A program made the position numbers and the translations under genes. This document shows, one piece after another, positions 26,442-35,935 of a DNA stretch of 64,000 nucleotides. Under the pieces are notes generated by a model. The model worked only from the letters and a program-made list of their open reading frames with translations. It did not search any database and was not told the origin of the DNA. Source of the stretch: Mucilaginibacter sabulilitoris (GTDB taxonomy: Bacteria; Bacteroidota; Bacteroidia; Sphingobacteriales; Sphingobacteriaceae); NCBI RefSeq assembly GCF_034262375.1, contig NZ_CP139558.1:3658001-3722000 (forward strand), in the 5' to 3' direction. Within the stretch, counting starts at the first letter, position 1, and every line of letters begins with the position of its first letter.

Positions 26442-27488
26442 TTGTATTTTTATATAGAAAGCTCAAATAATTTGAAAAAAGGTTCGATCATATATCATTT
26501 CCTGTTTTGGTTGCTTGCTTATATATTCTGGATCTTTGTTTTCAGGAACAGCACGCTGGTGCTTACCCATGCAATCACTATTCAGTTTTGCTATTTACTA
26601 TTCATAGCCGCTAATTATTATTTTAACACATTATATAACATTCCTCAATTGCTGGATAAAAAGCAATATGCAAAATTCGGGTGTTTATTTATTCTGACAA
26701 TAGCGATAACGGCCTTGGTAAGAATACCGGTATCTATGCTGGTTACGATTTATGTTTTTAAGGTTGCGGGGGCACATTTCAATTATTTAACCATTTTTTA
26801 TGACTCATTCGTTAATATTTTATTTTGGGTGGCTTTAATCCTGGGAGGCAAAATGATTGGAGAAAAAATTCGCTCAGAAATTTACATTGAGAAAATTGAA
26901 AAGGAAAAAGCAGCAAATGAGCTTAATTTTTTGAGAGCACAGTTTAATCCTCATTTTCTATTTAATTCTATCAATTCCATATACGGTCATATTGACAAAT
27001 CAAATAAACCGGCCAGAGAAATGCTGCTGAGTTTCTCTGAAATGCTTCGCTACCAGCTATATGAGTGCAATGTTGCACAAATTGAAATAGACAGGGAACT
27101 TAACTATATGAAGAACTATATCGATCTTCAAAAAAGCCGGATTGATGAACGCATAAAGGTGTCGTTTTGCGATGGTCAAATTGGTAGTAATTTGAAAATT
27201 GCCCCCTTGCTCCTGATCACCTTTATTGAAAATGCCTTTAAATATGTAGGCTTTAACGAGGGTAGAGATAACTATATTGACATAAGTTTGACCCACAATA
27301 ACGGTAAGCTCGTTTTTAAAGCAGCAAACTCCAAAGATGCCTGTATCAGCCGGGGTGAAAAATCTTCAGGATTGGGTGTAGCAAATGCTAAAAGGTTACT
27401 GGAACTTTTATACCCGGATAAACATTTGTTACATATCAATGACCAGGAAGAAAGTTATGAAATCACTTTAACATTATTTGATGTATGA
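26442..27488 (+). CDS. LytS/YehU-type sensor histidine kinase
   Basis: From TTG 26442 it has 348 residues. Four membrane helices lie in the first 140 residues (about 17-35, 44-62, 80-108, 120-138), followed by a linker helix. The His_kinase domain has LRAQFNPHFLFNSINSIYG (acceptor H171), and the ATPase part has FIENAFKYVG and SSGLGVANAKRLLE. No extracytoplasmic domain of note. No ATG is available; TTG 26472 (LKKGSIIYHF) is an alternative start. It overlaps its response regulator by 4 bp (ATGA). Confidence 0.9.
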   Translation: MYFYIESSNNLKKGSIIYHFLFWLLAYIFWIFVFRNSTLVLTHAITIQFCYLLFIAANYYFNTLYNIPQLLDKKQYAKFGCLFILTIAITALVRIPVSMLVTIYVFKVAGAHFNYLTIFYDSFVNILFWVALILGGKMIGEKIRSEIYIEKIEKEKAANELNFLRAQFNPHFLFNSINSIYGHIDKSNKPAREMLLSFSEMLRYQLYECNVAQIEIDRELNYMKNYIDLQKSRIDERIKVSFCDGQIGSNLKIAPLLLITFIENAFKYVGFNEGRDNYIDISLTHNNGKLVFKAANSKDACISRGEKSSGLGVANAKRLLELLYPDKHLLHINDQEESYEITLTLFDV

Positions 27489-28204
27489 AATTAAAGTGTC
27501 TGATCATTGATGATGAACCCATTGCCCGCAAATTATTGCAGGAGTATATAGAAGAAACAGACTTTCTTGAGTTAGTTGGGGTTGCCGAACATCCGTTAAA
27601 AGCTGCCGGACTAATTAACAGCATAACAGTTGATCTGATTTTTCTGGACATTAATATGCCCAAAATGAGCGGGCTGGAATTTTTGAGGTCGGCTCCTAAT
27701 TTACCTATGGTAATCTTAACTACGGCATACGGCCAATATGCGCTTGATGGCTTTGAATTGGCAGTAGTTGATTATCTGGTAAAACCATTTTCTCTAGAAC
27801 GTTTTTTAAAGGCATGTATCAAGGCTTTCGAGCTTAAAGCATTAAAAGATGGCAAATCAACTCCCTCAAAATCAGATGGCGACCATTTTTTTGTAAAGTG
27901 TGAAGGGAAAATTGAAAAAATAGCTTATCATGAATTGATTTATTTGGAGGCGATGGCAAATTATGTGGTCCTTCATACCATCAATGATAAAATGGTAGTC
28001 TACCTGACCATTAAAGGAATATTGGAAAAGCTCCCGGCCAGTCAATTTGTGCAGGTACATAAAAGCTATATCGTAAATATCGAAAAGATAAATACTATTG
28101 AAGGTAATATGCTACATCTGGGTAGCAAAAAAATCACAATGGGCCTAAATTATGCAGATGGTGTAATGGATCGTGTTTTAAAAAACAGGTTTATCAAGAG
28201 ATAG
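27485..28204 (+). CDS. LytTR-family response regulator
   Basis: This 239-residue protein has an N-terminal receiver (acidic pocket DDE at 9-11, phospho-acceptor Asp55 in FLDINMPKMSG, conserved Lys in DYLVKPF). The C-terminal LytTR DNA-binding domain covers about 130-235 (FFVKCEGKIEKI, IYLEAMANYVVLHT, VQVHKSYIVNI). It is translationally coupled to the LytS-type kinase. Targets are unknown; nearby candidates are the YceI/cytochrome genes. Confidence 0.94.
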   Translation: MKLKCLIIDDEPIARKLLQEYIEETDFLELVGVAEHPLKAAGLINSITVDLIFLDINMPKMSGLEFLRSAPNLPMVILTTAYGQYALDGFELAVVDYLVKPFSLERFLKACIKAFELKALKDGKSTPSKSDGDHFFVKCEGKIEKIAYHELIYLEAMANYVVLHTINDKMVVYLTIKGILEKLPASQFVQVHKSYIVNIEKINTIEGNMLHLGSKKITMGLNYADGVMDRVLKNRFIKR

Positions 28205-28604
28205 GTGCTCACCGACGGAAAATGAAATTTAGAACACGTCAATTCGAATAAATCCTTATAATGCATTAACTGGATACACTTCTTGAAAATTTTGTTATGT
28301 AAGCAACCAAGACATAAATGCCGGGATCTCTGATCAGCAGTTGCTCTTGGTATCTCATCCAGGTGTTTCTGATTGGTGACTGAAATAGTTTAAGGGGCTT
28401 TAACCAATTCGAATATCAGTTTTAAAAGAAATAAATGTCAGGCCATTTAAAGAAACGTTTAAGGACATGCGCTGAAAAAAGCTGTGAACGTTAAGCTCGT
28501 TGGCTAAACCCCCCATCAAGAAGTATAGCATAGTTATGGTATCGCCCTACACAGGCGGCTATACCCCGGAATTGCAGCGAAATAAATTATAATAGACTGT
28601 AAAC
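28205..28604. other. 400-bp intergenic region
   Basis: It lies between the convergent LytTR gene and the sigma-factor gene. No gene, repeat or hairpin of note is seen. Confidence 0.4.
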
Positions 28605-29201
28605 TTAGTGGATATAAATTATGCATAGGCTTATCGTGATTAAGGACACAATGGATAATTTAGGATAAGACATGCGCAGGTAACGCAAGGCAAATGTAAT
28701 TTGATTTTCGACAGTACGTTTTGATATATTTAGCTTGACAGCGATTTCTTCATTACTTAAATTATCTACCCGGCTGAGCCAAAAAATTTCCTGACAACGC
28801 CGGGGCAATGACTTTAATACCTGTGCAAGCTCAGTTTCGAGGTCCTCATAGCTTAACTTACTATCCGCGGTATTATAAACAGCTGTAACACTGGTATCTG
28901 TCAATTGGTCGATATACGTTACGCAGTTTACGCCGGCTGCTTTTAAATGTTTAAATACATGATAACGTGCAGTGACGTGGATATAGTTTTGAAAATTTTT
29001 GATTTTAAGATGTTTACGTCTTGTCCACAGGGCCACAAATACATCATGTGTTATTTCTTCGGCAATAGCCTCATCTTTGAGATAAAAAATGGCTGTTTTA
29101 TAAAGTTTTTTCCAATACCGGTTATACAGGGTCACAAAAGCCCTGGAACTATCAGAGACTACAGCGTCCCATAATTCATTATCAACAGCCTGATGGATCA
29201 T
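28605..29201 (-). CDS. ECF RNA polymerase sigma factor with hydrophobic tail
   Basis: The 198-residue protein has sigma region 2 (about 22-90: DEAIAEEITHDVFVALWTRR) and region 4 (about 125-180: LPRRCQEIFWLSRVDNLSNE then EIAVKLNISKRTVENQI). It ends in a hydrophobic segment (LSIVSLITISLCIIYI) that could be a membrane or anti-sigma contact. It is divergent from the FecR gene (144 bp apart) and probably drives the fecR-susC-susD unit. Confidence 0.92.
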   Translation of the reverse strand: MIHQAVDNELWDAVVSDSSRAFVTLYNRYWKKLYKTAIFYLKDEAIAEEITHDVFVALWTRRKHLKIKNFQNYIHVTARYHVFKHLKAAGVNCVTYIDQLTDTSVTAVYNTADSKLSYEDLETELAQVLKSLPRRCQEIFWLSRVDNLSNEEIAVKLNISKRTVENQITFALRYLRMSYPKLSIVSLITISLCIIYIH

Positions 29202-29345
29202 AATCGGTTCGATAAAAATAGGAAATGTTTATCAAATGCAATTGTCAGCTGCACATCTATCTCACGGTTAAAAAATATTTTTAAAACTATGTGTGTTGAA
29301 AATGATTTTACACCACTTTATATATTGTAGCCATACCTCCAATTT

Positions 29346-30491
29346 ATGACCCCTGAGCAATACATACTTCTTTACGAAAAATATCTTTCAGGTTTGTGTA
29401 CCACTGAGGAAGAAGAATTGTTGATGCAATATCATGACAGTTTTAAGGTACAGGATGATGAAGAGAAGAAGCTGGCTGATCATGACAGGTTTATAAGGCA
29501 TTCTATTTACCAGCGTATAGAACAAACTGTATCAAACCAAAAACAAAGAGTTTTTAAAATGAATTGGTGGTGGGCAGCCGCGTCGGTACTTGTTTTAGCA
29601 ATATCAGCAGGGCTGCTTTTTAATAATCTATCATCCAAACCGAAAACCGTTGTTAAAAATAATAATACAAAAACCATAGCTATACAGCCTGGCAAAAATA
29701 CAGCGGTGCTAACCTTAGCTACAGGTGCCAGTATAGTTTTAGATAATGCGGCAAACGGTGTTTTGGCAAAATCAGGAAATACAGCTATAAAGAAACTAAA
29801 AAATGGTTTGCTATCATACGCGGTTGATAAAACAAAAGCTAATCAGGATGCCAATACTCTAAACACTTTAACCATTCCGCGGGGAGGACAATATACGATT
29901 GTATTGCCTGATGGAACGAACGTGTGGCTTAATTCGCAATCGTCTTTAACTTTTCCAACTGCCTTCAAAGGCCAAAATCGTTCGGTTACTTTAAAGGGAG
30001 AGGCATATTTTGAAGTAGCTAAAAATAAGCAAATGCCATTTATTGTACATACTAACAATGCGGATGTACGTGTTTTAGGTACACACTTTAATGTAAATGC
30101 GTACCAGGAAGATGGTAACGTAAAAACTACGTTGCTTGAAGGGTCTGTGCGTTTTTCAAACGCAGTTTCTTCGGCTTTGCTGGTACCGGGTGAGCAGGGT
30201 ATCAGCGATGCAGCTGATGGCCGTATTACACAAAAGAAAGTGAATGTTAACCAAGTGATGGCCTGGAAAGCAGGATACTTTATGTTCAGAGATGATGATA
30301 TTCACGACATTATGAAACAAATAAGCCGGTGGTATGACGTGGAGGTAATATATGAGGGTAAAATAACCAATATGAAGTTTGGAGGTACTTACGCGAAAAA
30401 TAAGGACATTAACGAGTTATTGAAAGGACTTGAGTATACCGGATTAATTCACTTTAAAATTGAAGGAAGGAGGATAATTGTTATGACTTGA
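29346..30491 (+). CDS. FecR-family anti-sigma factor
   Basis: This 381-residue protein has an N-terminal cytoplasmic domain (about 1-70), a membrane helix (about 76-95, WWWAAASVLVLAISAGLLF) and a periplasmic FecR domain. The FecR domain includes GGQYTIVLPDGTNVWLNSQS, VTLKGEAYFEVA, VRVLGTHFNVNAY and a C-terminal DUF4974-like part (KQISRWYDVEVIY). It transmits the occupancy of the partner receptor to the ECF sigma factor. The next gene is that SusC-type receptor. Confidence 0.94.
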   Translation: MTPEQYILLYEKYLSGLCTTEEEELLMQYHDSFKVQDDEEKKLADHDRFIRHSIYQRIEQTVSNQKQRVFKMNWWWAAASVLVLAISAGLLFNNLSSKPKTVVKNNNTKTIAIQPGKNTAVLTLATGASIVLDNAANGVLAKSGNTAIKKLKNGLLSYAVDKTKANQDANTLNTLTIPRGGQYTIVLPDGTNVWLNSQSSLTFPTAFKGQNRSVTLKGEAYFEVAKNKQMPFIVHTNNADVRVLGTHFNVNAYQEDGNVKTTLLEGSVRFSNAVSSALLVPGEQGISDAADGRITQKKVNVNQVMAWKAGYFMFRDDDIHDIMKQISRWYDVEVIYEGKITNMKFGGTYAKNKDINELLKGLEYTGLIHFKIEGRRIIVMT

Positions 30492-30505
30492 TAAAAAAGC
30501 TTAAC

Positions 30506-30576
30506 GGTTATCTAAAAAATAGATCAGGAGCGTTCCAACCGCTCCTGATCTTCAGCTTGCGCTGAGTTAGATAACC
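30506..30576 (+). promoter_or_regulatory. Three-way-junction RNA element between fecR and susC
   Basis: An outer 10-bp stem (GGTTATCTAA at 30506-30515 with TTAGATAACC at 30567-30576) encloses two hairpins. One has a 12-bp stem (30521-30532 with 30540-30551) and the 7-base loop TTCCAAC. The other has a 5-bp stem TCAGC/GCTGA with a TTGC loop (30552-30565). No U-tract follows, so it looks like a structured leader or processing/attenuation element of the susC transcript rather than a simple terminator. Confidence 0.6.
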
Positions 30577-30623
30577 ATACCAATTGCGCGAACAATCAAT
30601 TATAAATTAAACCTAACATTCAA

Positions 30624-33600
30624 ATGTATAAAATATTTACTGAATCAAAGTTCAGGTGGCATAACCATGCCTTGCTTAAATTTATTCGCATCATGAAACT
30701 AACCTGTATCCTAATAATGGTAACCATACTCCAGGTTAGTGCAAACTCGTATGCGCAAAAGATAAATCTTGACGTACAAAAAGCCCCTCTGGAAGATGTA
30801 TTGTTTACCCTTCAGCAGCAAAGTGGCTATGATTTTCTGTATAGCGCCCAGTTGATAAAAACAGCGACCCCGGTGTCATTATCTCTTAAAAATGTATCTA
30901 TTGCACAGGCGCTCGATAAAATTTTCAGCAACCAGCCGCTTATTTATCTCATCAATAAAAAAACGATAACCATTAAGTCAAAGCCGGTATCTGAAGATAT
31001 TATTATTCAGAATATAAAAGGAAAGGTCACCGACAATAAAGGTGTTTCTATTCCCGGCGTAAGCATTCAACTTAAAGGTACAAAAACAGGTACCGTAAGT
31101 GATGCTAATGGCGAGTATAGTCTTAATGTACCCGACGGCAGTAGCGGTATCCTGATATTCAGCTTTATAGGCTTTGCAAGGCAAGAGGTGGCTATAGGCG
31201 GAAAAAGTGTAGTCAACGTTACCCTTATTGAAGACAAGCAAGGCCTAAGCGAAGTAGTTGTAACAGGTTATAGCACCCAAAGCAAACATACCCTAACAAG
31301 CGCCATTGTATCAGTTAAAGGCGAAGAAATGACCAAACGAGTTGCTACCGATGCTACATCTTTATTGCAAGGTCAGCTGCCAGGGTTATCAGTTATTCAA
31401 AACTCGGGTGAGCCGGGTAATGAAAATGTACAATTACGTATACGTGGTCTTGGAACTTTTAGCAGCGCGGGTAATAATCCGCTTGTTATTGTAGATGGTA
31501 TCCCCGGAAGTCTTGCGGTTATTAACCCTAACGATATTGAATCGGCCACCGTACTGAAAGATGCGGCAGCAGCAGCTATATATGGTTCGCAGGGAGCCAA
31601 TGGCGTGGTGGTAATTAAAACAAAAAAAGGCAAAGCGGGTGGTTTTACACTATCGTACAATTACAATATCGGGTTTGCTTCACCTACCAGGTTGCCAAAA
31701 CTTATCACTAACTCGGCCCAGTACATGGAACTGTTAAATGAGGCCGAAGTTAATTCGGGCAACGCGGTCATTTACACACAGGAGCAAATAGATTTGTACA
31801 AAAACGCTACCGACCGTGTCAAATACCCAAATCACGACTGGCTCAAGGATATGTTTAGCACAGCAGTGGTACAAAACCATTACCTAAATTTAAGCGGCGG
31901 TAATGAAAACACAACCTACAGCCTTGGTTTAGGTTATACGGATCAGCCCGGTACCATGAGGGGGTTCGACTATAAAAAATACACGGTAGACCTGGGCCTG
32001 ACATCGAAGGTAAATAAACGTGTTACTTTAGGTACTAACTTCCAGATACGTTATGGCGACAGAAATTACCCTTATAATAACAGTACCGACTTATATATAT
32101 CAACATTGGCACAGTCGCCCCTGTATCCTGCAAAAACTGCGGATGGCCTGTGGATCACAAAAGCTTATGATAAAGAGCTTGGTAATAAAAACCCGGTATT
32201 AGCCTCGGAGCTGTTAACCCATAACCCTAACTATTACGGGCAGGGCAATATATCTCTTGATATTGATATTGTTGACGGATTAAGATGGGAAAACAGGGCG
32301 GGACTTAGTTTTAACGTTGACAAAAATAAAACATTCAGGCCTACCATACCCATGTACCTTTACAGTGATCTGTCGTATAACCGTAATGCCGACGTCGGTA
32401 CTCCAGGCTTAACAGTTAACGAAAATGACGAAACACATTCAACTATTTATAGCCAGTTGAACTTTCATAAACTGCTGGGTAAGCATGATCTGACTATCTT
32501 AGGCGGTGTACAGCAGGAGGTCGACAACAGAAGCTATGTAAATGCTTACCGGGTGGGCTATCCTACCAATGAGCTTACAGAGCTAAATGCAGGTTCCATA
32601 AATAATCAAACCAACGATGGTACATCCGCGCAATGGATTATCCACTCACTTTACGGAAACGTAAACTATAATTTTGATGATAAATATCTTTTAGGCGCTA
32701 ATGTAAGGTATGATGGTACTTCGCGCCTGCCAAGCAATAGTCGCTGGGGTTTATATGAGTCGTTTTCCGCCGGATGGCGTGTTTCTAAAGAAAACTTTTT
32801 GAAAGATGTAAGCTGGATAAATGATCTGAAGCTAAGAGGTTCATGGGGCCGTTTGGGTAACCAGAACATCAATATCGCCGTTAATAACACCAATATACCT
32901 TATCCATATCCCTATCAGTCAACCTTAACTCAAAATAGCTATGCCTTTGCCAGTGGCATAGCCTCCGGATTTATTCCGAGCACACTGGTTGACCCGGCAC
33001 TTACCTGGGAAACTACTCGAATGACCGATTTGGGCCTGGATCTGACCATACTTAAAAACAAGCTAACCTTTACTTTTGATTGGTTTAATAAATACACTTA
33101 TAATATTTTAAGACAGTCACAGGTCCCCTTAGCGCTTGGCGTAAACGCGCCCATTGTGAACAACGGCGCGGTAAGTAACAAGGGTTTAGAGTTTAGCTTG
33201 CGTTACCAGGACAGGCCATCTCCAAAATTTAGTTATTATGCACAGGCCAACTTCCAGCTGTACCGTAACAAGCTGGTTTCTTTTGGTGCAGACGAGATAG
33301 GGGGCCCCGATAGCCAAACCATTATGCGTAATGGTTACCCGATCAATTCTTTTTACCTGCAAACGATGGATGGCATTTTCCAAAATCAAACAGAGATCAA
33401 TAATTCGCCAGATCAATCATCGTTGGGCGGCGTGCCAACCCCGGGCGATATCAAATACAAGGATGTTAATGGCGATGGCAAGGTTGATGCTAACGATCGC
33501 GGCATAATTCCGGGCCAATATCCAAAATTTGAGTATTCTTATACCATGGGCGCAACCTGGGGAAACTTTGACGCCAGCATGCAGTTATACGGCTCATACG

Positions 33601-34022
33601 GTAACAAACTGTATTTGTATAAATGGGGGGTTGATCCGTTTGCGCAGGGTGCTATGCCTACTACCGACTGGTTAAACAGGTGGACTCCTCAAAACCCGTC
33701 AACCACAATGCCTAAAATTTATATGGGCTTCTATGGCTATCCTAAAATAACCAATGTGCAATCTACCTATCATTTATACAATGCCAGCTTTATGCGTATT
33801 AAAAATGTTCAGCTTGGTTACACATTTCCGGCAGGACTGATAAAAGGAGTTAAATCACTCAGGGTATTTGGCGCGGTTGATAATCTGGCGCTTTTTACAC
33901 CGCTTAAACAGGCTACCGACCCCGAGCGGCAGGATATTAATAACAAACCAGATGCATGGTATGGTTTTGCCAACTATCCGCAAAACCGCACTTACACATT
34001 TGGCGCATCGATTCAATTTTAA
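30624..34022 (+). CDS. SusC-type TonB-dependent outer-membrane transporter with STN domain
   Basis: The product has 1132 residues. A signal peptide ends near ANSYAQ (about 46) and is followed by an STN secretin/TonB N-terminal domain (about 48-115) that signals to FecR. A carboxypeptidase-like domain follows (about 130-205: KGKVTDNKGVSIPGVSIQLK), then the plug (VVTGYSTQSKHTLT, NNPLVIVDGIPGS, SATVLKDAAAAAIYGSQGAN) and a beta-barrel ending in a Phe (FGASIQF). With SusD it imports an oligosaccharide. STN, FecR and the sigma factor form a cell-surface signalling set. Confidence 0.95.
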   Translation: MYKIFTESKFRWHNHALLKFIRIMKLTCILIMVTILQVSANSYAQKINLDVQKAPLEDVLFTLQQQSGYDFLYSAQLIKTATPVSLSLKNVSIAQALDKIFSNQPLIYLINKKTITIKSKPVSEDIIIQNIKGKVTDNKGVSIPGVSIQLKGTKTGTVSDANGEYSLNVPDGSSGILIFSFIGFARQEVAIGGKSVVNVTLIEDKQGLSEVVVTGYSTQSKHTLTSAIVSVKGEEMTKRVATDATSLLQGQLPGLSVIQNSGEPGNENVQLRIRGLGTFSSAGNNPLVIVDGIPGSLAVINPNDIESATVLKDAAAAAIYGSQGANGVVVIKTKKGKAGGFTLSYNYNIGFASPTRLPKLITNSAQYMELLNEAEVNSGNAVIYTQEQIDLYKNATDRVKYPNHDWLKDMFSTAVVQNHYLNLSGGNENTTYSLGLGYTDQPGTMRGFDYKKYTVDLGLTSKVNKRVTLGTNFQIRYGDRNYPYNNSTDLYISTLAQSPLYPAKTADGLWITKAYDKELGNKNPVLASELLTHNPNYYGQGNISLDIDIVDGLRWENRAGLSFNVDKNKTFRPTIPMYLYSDLSYNRNADVGTPGLTVNENDETHSTIYSQLNFHKLLGKHDLTILGGVQQEVDNRSYVNAYRVGYPTNELTELNAGSINNQTNDGTSAQWIIHSLYGNVNYNFDDKYLLGANVRYDGTSRLPSNSRWGLYESFSAGWRVSKENFLKDVSWINDLKLRGSWGRLGNQNINIAVNNTNIPYPYPYQSTLTQNSYAFASGIASGFIPSTLVDPALTWETTRMTDLGLDLTILKNKLTFTFDWFNKYTYNILRQSQVPLALGVNAPIVNNGAVSNKGLEFSLRYQDRPSPKFSYYAQANFQLYRNKLVSFGADEIGGPDSQTIMRNGYPINSFYLQTMDGIFQNQTEINNSPDQSSLGGVPTPGDIKYKDVNGDGKVDANDRGIIPGQYPKFEYSYTMGATWGNFDASMQLYGSYGNKLYLYKWGVDPFAQGAMPTTDWLNRWTPQNPSTTMPKIYMGFYGYPKITNVQSTYHLYNASFMRIKNVQLGYTFPAGLIKGVKSLRVFGAVDNLALFTPLKQATDPERQDINNKPDAWYGFANYPQNRTYTFGASIQF

Positions 34023-34039
34023 TTTCAACTTAAAAGCAA

Positions 34040-35524
34040 ATGAAAACTATCATCATAATATTCATGGCAGCAGTGGTTTGTTTAACATCCTGCAAAAAAT
34101 TGGACGTAACGCCACCTGACAAATTATCTACCGCCAATTTCTGGAAATCAGCCGCCGACGCCGATCAGGCCCTCGCCGGTATATACGCTACATTGTATGC
34201 ACAAAGCGGTCAGGTGAGCGAGTATGCACCTATGTGGTGGGAAAATTTCAGTGATAACTCCTATAGTCAAAACAATCAGGGTGGCTCACAGCAATCACTT
34301 ATTGCCGGGCTTACGCCAACTATTGGCGGTTTCCCTACTGATAACAGCAACAGCCTTTATATTAACGCTTATATCAGTATTGCGGCCACCAATAGCTTTC
34401 TGGCCAACGTCGGTAAAGTATTAAGCGGCGATAAGTTAAACCAGTATAAAGGAGAAGCCTATTTTGTACGTGCTTTTAACTACTTTTTGCTGGCCGAAAC
34501 TTATGGTAATGTACCTTTAATAACAGCCGACCCGCTAACCATAGATTTTAAAAATAAAATAAGTAAATCGTCAAAGGAAGATATTTTAAAGCTTGTGGAA
34601 AGTGATCTTGATCAAGCTATTACTTCGTTACCTGATGATAAATACACTACAGGGCATGTTGTTAAAGCTTCTGCGCAGGGCATAAAAGTACGTGTACTGC
34701 TTTTTGAGAAAAAATATGCCGATGCAGCCGCGCTTGCCAAAACAATTATCAGTGGCGGATTATTTTCACTGAGTAATAGTTACGCGGGGAATTTCTATAA
34801 GCCAGATCAGCGCTCCAGTCCGGAAATTATGTTCTCGGTACAGTTTCAGGCACCGGCAGTGCCACATCCTTTTGCTATAACTACGGTAATTATTGGTGCC
34901 GGTTACAAGGATTTGCAGGGTACACAGGACATGATCAATGAATATGAAGCAAATGATCCACGCAAAACCATGACTTTCTTTTTCCCGGGTGATACGCCAG
35001 CTAAGGGGTGGCCATTCCCAAATACAGTTGGTACCCCGGGTGTTAACAATTGGACACCTGGTTTTTACCCTGGAAAGAAATGGCTCGATCCTAAGAATGT
35101 TGACCCTCAGCCAGGTATGCTCGACGATCAGGATTATGTATGGCTGCGCTACGCAGATGTTAAGCTTATGTATGCCGAAGCTCAAAACGAAACAGCAGGA
35201 CCCGATGCCAGCGTATATCAACAAATAAATGAGGTACGTGCAAGGCCTGGCGTAAATATGCCGCCATTACCAGCTAACCTTACGCAAGCGGAAATGCGTA
35301 CCCGTATCATGCACGAGAGAAGAGTTGAATTTGCCCTGGAAGGTTTACGCTATTTTGATTTGCGAAGATGGGGGATAGCCAAACAAAAGTTAAATGGTTT
35401 TATTCAAAACTCGTTAACTCCCGCGGTTAAAACAATTTACAAAGACAATTTTGATTTGTGGCCGTTGCCGCAAAATGAAATTGACAGAAATACACCGGCA
35501 TTAATCCAAAATCCGGGTTATTAA
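34040..35524 (+). CDS. SusD/RagB-type surface glycan-binding lipoprotein
   Basis: The 494-residue lipoprotein (lipobox VVCLTSC, Cys at 18) has the SusD N-terminal TPR-like half (STANFWKSAADADQALAGIY, GEAYFVRAFNYFLLAE) and the C-terminal RagB part (RIMHERRVEFALEGLRYFDL, RRWG). It ends IQNPGY, as is typical. It caps the SusC barrel on the cell surface. It follows susC by 17 bp and is followed by a strong terminator. Confidence 0.95.
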   Translation: MKTIIIIFMAAVVCLTSCKKLDVTPPDKLSTANFWKSAADADQALAGIYATLYAQSGQVSEYAPMWWENFSDNSYSQNNQGGSQQSLIAGLTPTIGGFPTDNSNSLYINAYISIAATNSFLANVGKVLSGDKLNQYKGEAYFVRAFNYFLLAETYGNVPLITADPLTIDFKNKISKSSKEDILKLVESDLDQAITSLPDDKYTTGHVVKASAQGIKVRVLLFEKKYADAAALAKTIISGGLFSLSNSYAGNFYKPDQRSSPEIMFSVQFQAPAVPHPFAITTVIIGAGYKDLQGTQDMINEYEANDPRKTMTFFFPGDTPAKGWPFPNTVGTPGVNNWTPGFYPGKKWLDPKNVDPQPGMLDDQDYVWLRYADVKLMYAEAQNETAGPDASVYQQINEVRARPGVNMPPLPANLTQAEMRTRIMHERRVEFALEGLRYFDLRRWGIAKQKLNGFIQNSLTPAVKTIYKDNFDLWPLPQNEIDRNTPALIQNPGY

Positions 35525-35545
35525 AATTAAACCTTAATAGATATG

Positions 35546-35580
35546 AAAAGATCCGTTTCTTACAAAGAAGCGGATCTTTT
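35546..35580 (+). terminator. Rho-independent terminator after susD
   Basis: A 16-bp stem (35546-35561 with 35565-35580, one G-U pair) and a 3-base loop end in TTTT on the + strand, 21 bp after the susD stop. Confidence 0.85.
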
Positions 35581-35659
35581 AAAAAGAACTCGATAAATTC
35601 TTTCGGGTACGAGATAAGTTAATAGTAAAAGATTAAGCGCCATTAAAAACAAATTCGTT

Positions 35660-35878
35660 TTGTATGCAAACCCGGGCACGATCACGTGCCGACTCCGCCG
35701 GATGTACCGGTTATCACAATCATTTGGCCGGTTAAATCTTTTGTTTTCAACTGGCGCGGACTATCAGATGTCCTCTAAAATGCTTGGGCATCGCCCGCTT
35801 AAAACTACACAATGCTATACCATGGTAATCGATAAAGCAAAAGAGGAAGCAGTGAATCGTATTTTGCGGGATCTTTAA
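35660..35878 (+). pseudogene. Tyrosine recombinase (phage-type integrase) C-terminal remnant
   Basis: The last about 40 residues read STGADYQMSSKMLGHRPLKT then TQCYTMVIDKAKEE. This matches the end of Bacteroidota tyrosine recombinases (SKMLGHRSLKTTQxYA), including the conserved GH and the catalytic Tyr in QCY. The part upstream of about 35735 does not resemble an integrase and no catalytic Arg box remains. It is a relic of a mobile element. Confidence 0.7.
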
Positions 35879-35935
35879 GCACGTTTTTTTCTGTCTAGGG
35901 AAAATATGTACTTGTACCTAAATATTCAAATCAAT

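Noticed and set aside
34766..35224. 152-codon minus-strand frame opposite susD
   Set aside because: Antisense to conserved SusD sequence, with no signal or family match.
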